This document shows, piece after piece, positions 41,293 to 52,960 of a DNA stretch of 64,000 bases (positions are counted from its first letter, which is position 1; each line of letters begins with the position of its first letter). The translations under genes were made by a program, and so were the position numbers. This DNA is from Eurosta solidaginis (taxonomy: Eukaryota; Arthropoda; Insecta; Diptera; Tephritidae). Location: positions 346,746,302 through 346,810,301 of the forward strand of contig NC_090319.1 in assembly GCF_040869045.1 (NCBI RefSeq), in the 5' to 3' direction. A model generated the notes under the pieces. The model was not told the DNA's origin. It searched no databases and worked only from the letters and a program-made list of their open reading frames with translations.

Positions 41293-41645
41293 GATGCTCG
41301 AACGAAAAGTAGTAAGACCAAAGTGGTATCCTAAGAATACTGCCTGTCATGAGTTCTACAACAGATTAACTATTTTTCGTCCCTTAGTGAACTTCGCCAG
41401 GAATTTTAAGTTAGGTTTCCCCTCAATAACGTATAGATCAGCCGACAAAGTTTTCGAGGTGAGCGTCACCTCAATCTACACTGACGAGTTCAACCACCTG
41501 TCTTCAAAATTCAGCTAATATGCAGAGCTCCTAGGACAGGGGAGGGTATGTAACTTTTTGTTGGTAAATCATGTAAACGGCTGTGAAGTATGCATGTACT
41601 CAGATAGCCAAACATCGCTCACAGCGTTAGGTTCACCATGTAGGT
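41293..41645 (+). pseudogene. Possible degenerate RNase H relic of a non-LTR element
   Basis: The plus strand reads KVFEVSVTSIYTDEFNH, a stop, then YAELLGQG ... CEVCMYSDSQTSLTALGSPC. TSIYTD and YSDSQTSLTALGSP resemble the first and third acidic motifs of non-LTR RNase H (YTDGSK, SDSQAAIKAL). The stretch is short and broken, so this is a tentative call. Confidence 0.5.
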
Positions 41646-42228
41646 ACGTTTTCTTAGGCTGCGGATAATTAAAGGTTGATGCCACGCGACATCGTTAGAT
41701 ATCGTATTGTTTAAAACTTTTAGCAGAAAAGCGTGTTTGAAAATAATTACATATGTGCCCTTGATCGGGTTTAATGCATAAATATTTACGCAACGACAAG
41801 ATCGAAGCGAAAGTACTTAATTCTGGCCTTTTTAGCCATCTGATCTAAATCTTCAATACTATGTAAGTAATTTTCTCGTGGAACACGTGTTTGTTCGCTG
41901 CAAACGAAACATTTGAGCTCCTTGTTGTCAACTATTTTTTGATGCAGAACAGGGAGCGCCATTTCTGACGTAGACCAAGTGCTGAAGGGTGCCTAAAACA
42001 ACAAAAATTTTGCGCACTTCATTCTGTTGATGGTTTTGAACCCAAGAGAGCTTGCAGAATATGCTTCTGGTTTTTTTAGGTTTTCAACAATGGGAAATGA
42101 AAGCTGTTGACCTTTAGCTCATTCTTAATGTACACATAACCCAAATGTACGTTTTTTAACGCAGTTTTGGAATTGAACATATTTTCTGGATTGAAAAATT
42201 TGCGGGGAATTTTTTAACAAATGACCTT
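41646..42228. other. No gene recognised
   Basis: AT-rich sequence up to the retroposon's target duplication. Confidence 0.4.
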
Positions 42229-42242
42229 CAATAACATAAATG

Positions 42243-42683
42243 TTTTTTTTTTTTTTTGTTTTTAACAAATGACTTTCAAGCGGGGTTAGACGGTCATGAT
42301 ATACCCGCGGTAGGTATGCCTGTCGTAAGAGGCGACTAAAATACCAGATTCAAGGGGCTGTGTAGCGCAACCCTTCAGGTTGCCAGCGCTATATATAGCT
42401 TCTCCAAACCCAATTGTCAACCTCACCTATCCGCGGCGAATCCTGTTTCACTAGCAGACGAGGCTCTGGCGACCCTAAGCTTCTCATGGAATTTGGGGGT
42501 GGGGAGGGAGGGGATGGCCTGGAGGTTTAATGTGGCCACATAAATCGTTCCCGAGATGGTCGGGCTAGCACATTAGTGGTGCTGTGGTACCGTAGCGTAC
42601 CGGATTTGTATCCGTCAAAGGAACATCACATCGATAACACTCCCCAAAGCCTTCGGGGAACCACCTTATCGCTACAACAACAA
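42243..42683 (-). mobile_element. Poly(A)-tailed retroposon, about 441 bp
   Basis: A perfect 14-bp duplication CAATAACATAAATG flanks it (42229-42242 and 42684-42697). On the minus strand it starts TTGTTGTTGTAGCGATAAGG and ends in a run of about 16 A (poly(T) at 42243 on the plus strand). It has no ORF of note. Sequence near GGATACAAATCCGGTACGC looks weakly tRNA-like. Fragments of the family lie at 25453, 40648, 49405 and 55331. It is a SINE-like element presumably moved by a poly(A)-using LINE. Confidence 0.9.
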
Positions 42684-42697
42684 CAATAACATAAATG

Positions 42698-43015
42698 AAG
42701 TGACGCGTTGATTCTACATAGATTCTCACAATTTTCTGTTTACAATTTTAGAGCTCTAACTTTATTTAAAATTAGAGAAAAATTATAAAATGTGCAGACA
42801 TCGCTGGTTACAAGACATGTTTCTCAATTACATTTCTTGATCAGCTATCTTTTCAGGGGCTGAGTTTTGAACTCGGAATCTCCAACAGTCATAGCTGCTT
42901 CATACTGGTGCAAAGGCAGATGCCTCTATCCACTCAGGCATATGAATGCCCCGCTGGAAGCTTCATAACTGGTCTCTAAGTATTGCTCTTATGATGCCAT
43001 TACTTTTATACACAA
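42698..43015. other. No gene recognised
   Basis: Short spacer between the retroposon and the Helitron. Confidence 0.4.
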
Positions 43016-44024
43016 CTAGTAGACCCGTCAGACGTTGTTCTGCCCTAAATTTGGTCTATCCGCATACATTTTAATAAGGTGTTTCTCTCTAACTCTGCCC
43101 TCCCCTCTTCACTTCTTCTTAATCATTTTATTCACTCCACCCTCCGTCTTTTTCGCTTCATCTATCTCTATTTTCGTCTCATTATATCTCTTTCTCAGTC
43201 TCTTTATTCTTCCCTCTTTTCTCTTCTCTCAAGTTTTTCCCACTCTTCATCATCCCTTATTGCCAGTCCCAGAGGGTGGTATGCATTTTGTTCCAGTCCC
43301 ATTCCGAGTTCCAGTCCCACTCCGAGTCTCAGTCCCTATCCTAGTCCTAATCTCATTCCCAGCCCGTCTCTGGTCTACTTCCCCGAAAATAGGATCGTAA
43401 ATACTAATATAGGCAAATTTATATACCAAATTTCAGGCAAATCGAATAGGACGTATGTAAATAGGTATGTCAATTCATGCTTTTTTCGGCTTGGCATGCA
43501 TATTTATCAGTTTTGCCAGGTTGATGCAACTAAATCGAATATCACAATGAAAATTACTTTAAAGCTCTGAGCAACAGCTTTCATTTGATACCCATATTAC
43601 ACACACATTCTAGGGGTATCCGGGTCCACGTTTTGGGCTATATCTCGAGACCCTAGTCACCCAGCGGTATAAATTACTCTGTACTAAAGCACACATGAAC
43701 AGCTTTCATTTGTTATCCATATTCTATAAACACATTCTAGGGGTACCTATGTCTGTCTCCTGGTTCTAAGCTACCTCTCCACCAATTTTCAGCCAAATCT
43801 GTTCATCCGTTCTTGAGTTATAAATAGTGTAACACATTAGAATCTTCAAAAATAACAGTATTTCTCCACTATTTAATGGATGTTATTATACAATCTACAA
43901 ACTTCAATCACTCTATCTACTAAAAAAAAAAACGCATCAAAATCCGTTGCGTAAAGGTTTGAGCATTCAAACAGACATAGGGACAGAAAAAGCGACTCTG
44001 TTTTATATTACGTAGTGATAGTGA
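43016..44024 (-). mobile_element. Helitron, minus-strand copy
   Basis: On the minus strand the 3' end reads GGGCAGAACAACGTCTGACGGGTCTACTAG, split here only by description: hairpin arms GGCAGAAC and GTCTGAC, then CTAG followed by T. The 5' end is TCACTATCACTACGTAATAT near 44024 (two TC positions are possible). It shares the CCAGTCCCACTCCGAG microsatellite and the GAGGGTGGTATGCAT block with the Helitron at 30371-31298. No Rep/helicase gene. The open frames at 43035-43570 lie in low-complexity CTCTTT sequence. Confidence 0.8.
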
Positions 44025-45757
44025 GACATGCAAAAATACCAAAAAATAAAACTTTTTTGAAGAATTTTAAGGAAATGTTTAATATTTTTAACGAAAGATT
44101 ATTTTTCAATAGATGTATGCATTCTTAACCATTTATGTTGCATAAGATCGAAAGTAAATATTTCAAAGTTTTACTGAAAAGTAGAATTTTTTAAATCCAT
44201 CCATCCGTTTATGAGTTATAGCTGCGTAAACAAAAATTTTATTATTTTTTATTACATTTTGGCAATTTGCCGCGCCCCTATAATATACATCTTCAAATTA
44301 TATTAACTGTACCATCTCACGTAGCTAAGCTTTCAAATGCAGAAAACCATTTTAAAATCGGAGCATTCTGTGTGAAGTTATGTGCATACATGGCATTTAG
44401 CGACTATTTTATAAGATTTATAGATATAGATAATGTAGGTCTATGACTTATAAGCTTTTAATCCAATTTGTGTGGAATATTTTCAGGCGCATTTAACAGA
44501 ACGGATTAGTTATGTATATTGGGTTCTTAGCAGTTTGTTTACCTTTTATAAAAATTGCTCAAATAAATGTTTCCTTATATTACATACATATTTTGCTTTT
44601 GTGTATTTGAATATAATATCTTCATTATAAGCTCAACATAATTTTCGAACTTACAAATGAAATATAGACCATATTGTCCCATTTTTGCTGCTTCATAATT
44701 TATAACTTTAGCATTTGAGTTCAACGAATCCTGTCATCTTAGTTCCACTGATGTGGTCATTTAGTGACATAATAGCAAGGAATTGCATTCAAGATTTATG
44801 CGAGCTAATGGCTGAAAGGCACATACAAATATGCACATCAAGCAGTGTTGCCATTTCTAATTATTTCAACTAAACAAAATAACCTTTTGAAATGCTAAAA
44901 AATCCCTTAATAAGTTTGCGAATTCACTGAAAATTTCCTATAATTAAAAATAATATATAATTTGAATCCACTGAAGCTGACAGAAACTTCATTTAAGATG
45001 AGTTGTTCCAACCAAGTTAGTTCCATAAGATAGTCTCCGGTTCTTTGTGTTTTTTTGAGTTATCATAATTTCTTCTAACGGATAAGCCGTAACATCTATA
45101 AAACGTAAGAATTTAATTTTCTTTGTCTGAATACTTCACATATTTTGAGACATACAACAACAATGCCGAAAAAAATTCCAACAAGTTACATCATGGAACT
45201 ACAAAAATTACTCTTTTTCATCCAAAGGTTTTTTGTTGTTCTTAAGCATCTCAAACACTTAAATTGACATAGCCAAGCAACAGCCACATCAAAAAATTAC
45301 TAAAAGTTAAATTAAGTAAATATATTATATTTTGGCGAACATTGGCAGCTTAGATACGTTACTATGCCACTGGAACTAAATGCTTGACAGCAAGGCCGTA
45401 GATGAAATATAAATCAGCCACATATTCCTGTGTGCAGCAAGAAAGAGCGCATAGTACTCAGTTATACATATACATACATTTACATAGAAGGCAACAATGA
45501 ATATTAGATGCAGAGGTATAGGAGAAGCAAAAAGAACAAATAATCGAGAAGGCCGTTCCCGAAAGTCTAGACCACGCATATATTGATTCTCTTTCTTGTG
45601 GTAGTAGCTGTGCAAGCGTCGTAGCCAAATCGGAGGGGCTGAGAGTTAACAAACATGCGTGCATACGTCTTGATTAGTTGCTCGTTTATTAACAACTAAA
45701 CCACCAAAACTGCGATGGAAATACTTTTACCAAGTTAGGTACTGTTACTTTTTGGTG
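44025..45757. other. No gene recognised
   Basis: AT-rich sequence. Minus-strand frames at 45376-45664 show no recognisable protein. Nothing else identified. Confidence 0.4.
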
Positions 45758-45765
45758 ATCACTAG

Positions 45766-46496
45766 CAGACCTGTAAAGTACTGAGTACATACTTGTACTA
45801 GTACCAAATAAGTACAAGTACTCAAGTACTTCAAATATAAGTACTACAGTACTTGTACTTAGAATCCGAAAGTACAAGTAGATATACTTAGGAAATACTT
45901 GCAAGTACACGAAAGTACTTTTTCTGATAAAATATGCGAGTTTGATTCATAAATGGAAAATGAAAATATGAGTAAAATTCATATTAGAAAGCAACAAAAA
46001 GTAAAACGACATATTAAATAAGTATAAATTATACAACAGCTAACAATATTAAAGTAGTTTTGTATTTGCCTTCATTAGTACTAGCTTTTCAAATGAAAAG
46101 CCCGTCATTGATTGCTTTCTAGGATTTTAAACTATGCCTGCTAAGGAAAATAAACGCTCTACTGGGTCGGAGGAAGCTGAGGACGTATTCATGTTGAGTG
46201 ATAGGTCCTTCATAAGAGGATAACTCTGAAGCATATTGAAATCTGTTGATGTATCACTAAAACACCGTAAAACTCTTCTTCAGCCATTTTGTCAAAGTTA
46301 GGTGATCGTAAGGGTGCTGGTTGATCCGCTTCAAAACCGTTCAATACTTATCAAAGTACTTCGAAAGTACTTACATTTTACTTGTACTTCACCAGTTCAA
46401 GTACAAGTACCTCGATACTTATACCTGTACTTATTTTTCGAAGTACTGAGGTACTGATACTTGTACTTGTACTGGTACTTTTTCTTTACAGGTCTG
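45766..46496. mobile_element. Non-autonomous hAT element, 731 bp
   Basis: Perfect 13-bp terminal repeats CAGACCTGTAAAG / CTTTACAGGTCTG. Flanking 8-bp sequences are ATCACTAG (45758-45765) and ATCAATAG (46497-46504), a 7/8 match. Both subterminal regions are dense in AAGTACTTGTACT words on either strand, which may be transposase-binding sites. The middle (about 46130-46320) may hold a scrap of transposase but no frame is convincing. Confidence 0.9.
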
Positions 46497-46792
46497 ATCA
46501 ATAGTCTATTTGGAGTCTAGATCCTGAGAGAAAGCATCGCATCTCAAGCGGTGGTCAATAAGTTTGATTTTAACAAGTTATAAGTGAAGTACGCCGATAC
46601 ATTATGAAGTTATATTACCATAATAGTGCTGTAAACAAATATTTTATACACAGAAAATTTGAGTTCATTTATTCGACAGTACAGTGATTCAAACGATAAC
46701 AGAAGTAGTGTTGGGAAATATAGAATGAATTCAACTCTCGATAGTTAGTTACTGAATGATTTTAACCATCGAAGGCATTTTTTCATTCATTA

Positions 46793-47230
46793 TGCAACGA
46801 ATTCTGCGGGATTCCGATTATTTTGCACCTTCTGCTAACGTTCGAAACTCTGAACTGTCGAATAAATAACTCCAATATTCAGAATTGCAAAATGGTCTTT
46901 ATTTAGACTACTTTGGGAGTAGTACTTCAAAATAACAATTATACTTCACTAATGGCACGTTTAAATCAAACTAATTCCTCTGCTTGCGCTGCTTTTATAC
47001 TCTCGGTTACCTCGTTGGCCCATTTCTCTTAAAGTCTAGTCATTTCACGAACATGCGTTCTAGAACAGTTTCTTTATTTCATGCTTGGTTATTTAGCCAT
47101 ATACATGTATATCTGTAGTTTATGCTATTCTTCTAGCCATATGCGTGTTTATGTGTGAATAACAATATGTATGCTGGCAGGAGATTAGTGAAAATCAATT
47201 TGTATCTGTATTGTTCATCAACATAATTTG
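46793..47230 (-). repeat. Degenerate solo LTR of a gypsy relative
   Basis: TGCAACGAATTCTGCG at the start and TGTCGAATAAATAACTCCAAT, then GCAAAATGGTCTTTATTT, follow the same order as the LTRs at 8051, 33055 and 38811. No internal coding region adjoins. The right limit is approximate. Confidence 0.65.
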
Positions 47231-49404
47231 GTTTGAACAGTCCTTCTCAAACATCCACTATTGGAAATGTTTTCGACAGGTACTGTTAAGGAACTGCTCG
47301 CTGTACTTACTGCAGTATAAGTAGAAAGAACTACGATCCTCTTCCGAAATTGCAGGCGCTATTTGTCCTGAAGTTACATTTCTTTGTTCTCAGGAAGACT
47401 GATGCTTACGGCGTAGATGCTCATTTAAATTTGATGTGTTTCCAGAAAATTAAATTTTTTTTTGCGTATATGTATGTATGGCATTTAACTTCATTGCCAT
47501 TTTTGTTGAAAACCTCCCTAACGGAAGACCGCTTCAATCCAGGCCGCATTATAAATAACTCTACACAATTTATATAGTTAAAAGCACTTCCTCAGGTATA
47601 CATTTGAAATAATTACCACGCTTAAAACGTTTGTCGATTAGGTTGAAGTATGCTAAGCGTTAAAATTTATTTTAATACCTTTTTAATTGATATCACTGCC
47701 ATATACGTAGTAAAAATTTAAATAGAACGAAGGATTCGAAAAATTAGTAATGAACAAATTAGTAATGAACAAATTTCAAATGACTATCGAATGAATGAAA
47801 ATGAGTGCACTATCGAATAACTCGATAAAACAAAAATCTTGTGAGCCTGTTAAATATAGAAAATGTTGTTATCAATTAGACATTACTTCAAAAATCCCCC
47901 TAAATTCTTCACTACATATCGCTATCACACTATTACGCAGACAATTTAAACATACCCCAAATTTAAAGAATTCCACAGAAAATATGGCAACGCTTATACC
48001 AAAATCAAAAGTAAAGCATGCGTTGCCGCCACAGCAACAACCAACATCGCCATTGGTCACTACACAGCTCTGTTGTTGTGGGCTTTGTTGAATTTCTTGG
48101 CAAGCTAAGCCAAGCTCCTATCAACTTCTTCATTGTCTTCTTCTCAAGTTATCTGCAGTCATAATAATCTGTTTTATTCCCAAATGGTTGGCTTTGCTTT
48201 TGGTCATCTGAATGGCAAGTGGCCTGATATTGCAATGCGACGAAGATACTTAAAGGGTCAGAGTGACATTTTTCCTAACAATACACAGTAATTGACTTCA
48301 GCCAGTCTGCATTGTATAAATTAAAACGAAGAACAAAAATATATTTCAAAGTAGGCACTTACGAGTATTACCTACTTTTATATGATGCAAGCTTTTAAGT
48401 AACTCACAATTGAAGTAGTTATAAGGCTTCATTTTCGTTAGATAGTTATGAACGAATGTACTAGTAAAATTAAAACTTTTAAATTCATACTTTGTCTACT
48501 TTTCTTAAACTTGACTCGCTTTTTTCTGGGAAAATAAATTTAAAAAAAAATAAAATTTGCAAACTAGCAAACTATTCTATTCAATACTTTTATTTAAAAG
48601 TTTTATCAAACCAATTATACTTTAAATTTTGCACATTTCTGGCACCAAAATCTTCACTTTTCATCATCGCTAACAATCACTTCTGGGTGAACTTTTGCTA
48701 TGAAGTATATACTCGACAAAAAATCACTTTACCCTCTCTTTAAGAAACGTTTTTGGGACACTGTATGAATTTGAGATCACACACATAAGTAAGTATGCTA
48801 CAAATACACAGTAGGAAACTAAGATAACGGACAAACAAAAAATAATAACATTAAAGATTGTTATTGTTGTACATGATCAAATACTTCCTTATATCGTCGT
48901 CTTTCTGTGCTCTTCCCGGAAGCTTGTTTTCCTTTCAGCATTTTACTAAAGGTTATCTATAAGCAACATAACCACTGATAAGGCCTTGGTGCAACCACGA
49001 CGAAACTCTTTTTAATGAGGCAGTTATTCCGTTTTTCATTCAAGGAGCAGCGGTGAAAGCACCAAAGTCGACGTATGCCTCTTAACTTGTATAAAGAATT
49101 TCGTTGAAAGGTACTTTGGAAACTATAGTATAACTAAATATAACGGTCCGCCAAGCCGTGACTACGTACTTACTAGAAAGTGCTTTGGTTGAGTTTCCTT
49201 TTCGTATATTGGAGCGTTTGTCTGTCATTATGTACCCAATTTGATTTAGAGACAAATCGATTACAGGCATATTATTTTCTATTTATTTCTTGTGGGATGC
49301 TTTGGCGAGACCAGTCTTTAAGACTAACTAGTCTTACGATGATCCAGTATCAAGGTATATATTTCATTCTCCTTTGTCTTCTATAGATTGGACGAAGCTA
49401 TAGT
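47231..49404. other. No gene recognised
   Basis: AT-rich. A 98-codon plus frame at 47795-48091 (MKMSALSNNSIKQ start) has no recognisable domain and is overlapped by an antisense frame. I do not call it a gene. Confidence 0.4.
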
Positions 49405-49500
49405 GTCATAAGCGCCTTTTACGACAGATAATACCAGACTGCAGGCATATTCTAAACCCCTGACCCGCGGGGAGACATGTTGTTGTTCTAGAGCCGCTTT
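49405..49500 (+). mobile_element. Fragment of the poly(A) retroposon family
   Basis: TAAGCGCCTTTTACGACAGA, then CAGGCATATTCTAAACCCC and CCCGCGGGG match the 3' part of the 42243-42683 element in inverse orientation. Confidence 0.65.
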
Positions 49501-50680
49501 TAATCCGCTGAGGTTTCAGATGACCTTGTCATATATATTTATGGTGAGAATTTCGAAATATTGAAATACTCTAACAAACCCGTCAAATGATGCACTGTTT
49601 TAAAATTTAAAAGCAAAAAAACGCTCTAATTTTATCAATTTTTTCAATATCCCCATCACTCAGCTTAACCAGTTTTCTATGCCTTCTCTATATGCGTCAC
49701 ACTTACAATCTTCCCGCTTTCCTTCAATTTCTTATCTCTCCCACTACAGTAACTTAGATCATCGATCTTCAGCGCGTTCTCTCTTTCCTGCTTTCAATCC
49801 ATCTCCTAATCCTTTTTAACCTACATATCTATCTAAATCAGGGGGTCGTCAACTAGTGAAATAATTATTCGCGCTTCAGACTTCCCTATTTTTATTCTCT
49901 TTCGTTTAGACGTAGCTGTGCCGTCGTAGCCACATCTGCAGGGAGCTGTTGTTTATTTCAGCTTAGAGTAAATAAATATGTGTACACACGTCTTGTCTGT
50001 CTGCTCGCTTATTAACAACTAAAATCAGGGCTATTCATTTCATAGCGCAATTGTGCCCTCTCAATTCACACGCATATTATTCGCTCTGTCGTCGTTGAGT
50101 TAAGCGGCAATTACCCACCGACGTGTGCCGTACGTACGGACGTTGGTCGTACGAAGCACGTTTGACCGAACCCTTAAGCCCGTACGAATCAATGTGTGCG
50201 TCTGTATACATGTACATAACATATTTGTGTGTGTATTGGTTACAGATAAACCACTGTTGCCATAGCCCATTTTGCATGCATGCTTATGGAAACATCAACT
50301 TTTTCCAATTTAATTTTTGATGCTGTAAAAGGCTGGAATTAATAATTAAATAAATATAAATAGATTACATATATATAATCTGCACTTTTACATAATTATT
50401 TCGAATTATTTTCACAATTTTTCAAACTTTAATTAGGTGTTTTTGCATAAAACTGCCAACGGTCAAAAAATTAGCGCACAAAAGTTTACTAGGCAAGTCT
50501 GTCTAGTAGGAGAGCGATCAGCTGACACGTTCTTACGGAAAAAAATCAAAATTGTTTTGATTTCTACGTTCCGGGCTACGTACGTACGGGCGTTGCACGT
50601 CCGATGAGTTTTCGTTTACATTGCACACTCATAAGATAGGTCGTGTCAGCTGACACGTTTTTGGTACGTACGTTCGTGAG
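49501..50680. other. No gene; CGTACG-rich inverted motifs
   Basis: Palindromic motifs such as CCGTACGTACGG (50127), CTACGTACGTACGGGCG (50577) and GGTACGTACGTTCG (50663) recur, with GCTGACACGTT copies at 50521 and 50649. They could be arms of a degenerate inverted-repeat element, but limits were not resolved. Confidence 0.4.
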
Positions 50681-50683
50681 TAA

Positions 50684-51029
50684 AGGCTCCATTACTGATA
50701 CTTAGCATAGACTTGACTTGACTGGAGAACTGTCACTTACAGTTCTGCTAAATGAACATTGCAGTTACTGATTACTCAAAACATAGCAACACTTAACTTG
50801 ACTTAGAAGTCTGTTGAATTTTGATTTTCTATGTAAGTTCTAAGTGACGTTTATATTTTGAGATGCCATTTGTTTGTTTCCATTTCATTTTGACTTTTTG
50901 TCATACAAATTGACATTTATTGATTATGATGCCAGATTGTATGCGCTAAGTGGAGTATAATCGTGGCTAAGTTGCCAAGTTTACGGCCAAGTCAAGTCAA
51001 GTCTATGCTAAGTATCAGTAATGGAGCCT
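50684..51029. mobile_element. MITE with 40-bp perfect inverted repeats
   Basis: The left end AGGCTCCATTACTGATACTT continues for 40 bp that are exactly repeated, inverted, at the right end. A 3-bp TAA lies on both sides (50681-50683 and 51030-51032), consistent with a PIF/Harbinger-type target duplication. The interior of about 266 bp has no coding capacity. Confidence 0.88.
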
Positions 51030-51032
51030 TAA

Positions 51033-51382
51033 CTGCCGCATTAGTCGTCGCTTGGCACTTGGTGTAGCAACATCGGTGATGGGTATTGGCTGATCGGTAT
51101 CAAAATATATATGAAAAATTATGCGCGATACATATGCTTGTTGCTAGCTCGTTGCTTGTTAGTAAGCGACTAAATGAAAAATCAGTTCACCCGCACGATC
51201 ATCGCGCCGATTGAGCTCTCACTAATACAGGTGCACTTTCAGATTTCAGGGCATACCTGTGGCTGTAGATATTTATTTAACCACTGCCGCCAGATGGGTC
51301 CTCCTAACCATTATTTAAGCGAGGATGGGCTTTTTTTTCACGCGCAAACGTAAACGTATACGCGTGTATAAAAAAATACGTC
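51033..51382. other. No gene recognised
   Basis: Spacer between the MITE and a DINE-like fragment. Confidence 0.4.
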
Positions 51383-51480
51383 TACTATTAGGCACACAAA
51401 ACAAACAACAACAGCATTTCAAGTGTACAGCTGGGTATGTAATGTTCGGTTTTCACCCGAACTTAGACTTCCTTACTTGT
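51383..51480 (+). mobile_element. 3'-terminal fragment of DINE-like family B
   Basis: It matches the last 95 bp of 31761-32477: GGCACACAAAACAAACAACA, CAAGTGTACAGCTGGGTATG, hairpin around GTTCGGTTTTCACCCGAAC, CTTCCTTACTTGT. The rest of the element is missing. Confidence 0.78.
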
Positions 51481-52339
51481 TTTTATCTACGTACAACATT
51501 CTTGAAGGAGTGATATGAAGTTTTCTGTGAATATGGATATATTCTGCTGCCATCCTTGGGACTGGGTATGAAAAAATAAGTTCTTATACAATTTAGAACT
51601 TTAACATTTTGTCTTTAATTTCTTGCTGGGTGATATCTTACAAAACTACGCACATATTCAAACCTAACGGTTACTGATACTTGCCAAAGTTGAAATTGCA
51701 ACTTCCGCTGACATATCAAATTTAGTTTAATTTGAGTTACCAGCAAATTGACAGCGTCTAAGCAACTCTTAAGTTTTTAGCTGACATAATATATGTATGT
51801 AAGTTTAGCTTTAACAACAGTAAGATCAACAACAACAACTTAACATTTTAGCCAACAAAAGAAAAGTCAAGTTGGACAATATTAGCTGCAAAAGCTTTTG
51901 TAGAAGTAAGATTGTCAGTTGGCGCCTTTGTACTAGTGCAAATACTTATGGCTATTGTGTGATAACTTCCATTGGGCCATTGACAGTTACCAATTCAAGC
52001 GTGCCTTCTTTCATGCGTCATATATCTATAACATTGACAATTGCAAAGAAATTTTGAAAATATTTACCCTATACTTAAGCGTAGGGGTAAATAAGATCGA
52101 ACGTTTGTAATATGAGAACATGTTGAAAGAAGATTATTATGGGCTGGGATATAGCAGCGAGATGCGTCTGTTTAATGCTTTGGCGCATATATGGACAGAC
52201 TGTTCCCGTGTTCGCCATTGGTATAAACGCTTATAGTGAGTTTTTCAGTGTATGATTTATGTTAAGCTCTTTCAGTGTCTAGTCAGAATACCCTTCAGGA
52301 GTCTACAGTCATCTCTTTTTAAAGTTTTTAGTAGTTTTG
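51481..52339. other. No gene recognised
   Basis: AT-rich sequence. Confidence 0.4.
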
Positions 52340-52960
52340 TTTGACTGAGGTTGTAAGACCTACAAATGGTTTTCGAAACTTTACCGCCTCTTGTTTGGGT
52401 CAACATCTTTCCCGCTTGGCCAACCTCTACCACTCTCGCCTTCAGTTAATCTCACTCAATCTAGTTGGGACATCTACGGAGCAAGCTTTGAGGAATGCGC
52501 AATTTTTAGCTAGGTCATACGCTTTTTCATTCCCCATACGCCATGGGACCCAATATATATGTATGTTTCTACTTATCCCGATTCTTTTCAGGGATTCACT
52601 CTAACACACTTTAAGATGCTCTATACGAGATTATTGCCTTAGTTGCTGCTTGATTGTCAATAGAAAAGTTGACGCCGTTGCAGTTCAAGGTATTTTCTTA
52701 GAGTAATCCTACTGATTTGTTACGGCTATTATTTCCACCTGAGAAACGCTACAGTGATCTGGCAGCGTATAGCATCTGTTTTTTTCTGGATCAGCACAGT
52801 ATACCGAATACCCCACTCTTAGTACTTTGAAACATCGGTGTACAGTGTACTCGTGTATCGCCTCGTCCGTCACTTGGGCACCCTTGCGCCAACCATCCAC
52901 TATCATTGTGGCTCTAATAGCCCCTTCGAAGCGGGAGTAGGTATAAAATGATATCAAAAA
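52340..52960 (-). pseudogene. Non-LTR RNase H fragment, family of 10211-11395
   Basis: On the minus strand 52957-52709 reads FEGAIRATMIVDGWRKGAQ, TDEAIHEYT, YSVYCADPEKNR and LPDHCSVSQVEIIAVTNQ, matching VDGWRKGVQMADEAIHVYTD in the other copy. Further down (52600-52430) the WVPGHMEIDGNE-equivalent and CSVDVPIRL-equivalent are recognisable through stops. Frameshifted and truncated at both ends. Confidence 0.8.

Noticed and set aside
43035..43570. Two overlapping frames of 121 and 163 codons
   Set aside because: They lie in the low-complexity interior of the minus-strand Helitron and follow its CTCTTT and CCAGTCC repeats.
47795..48091. 98-codon frame MKMSALSNNSIKQ...
   Set aside because: No domain, no homologue recognised, an antisense frame overlaps it, and the surrounding sequence looks noncoding.
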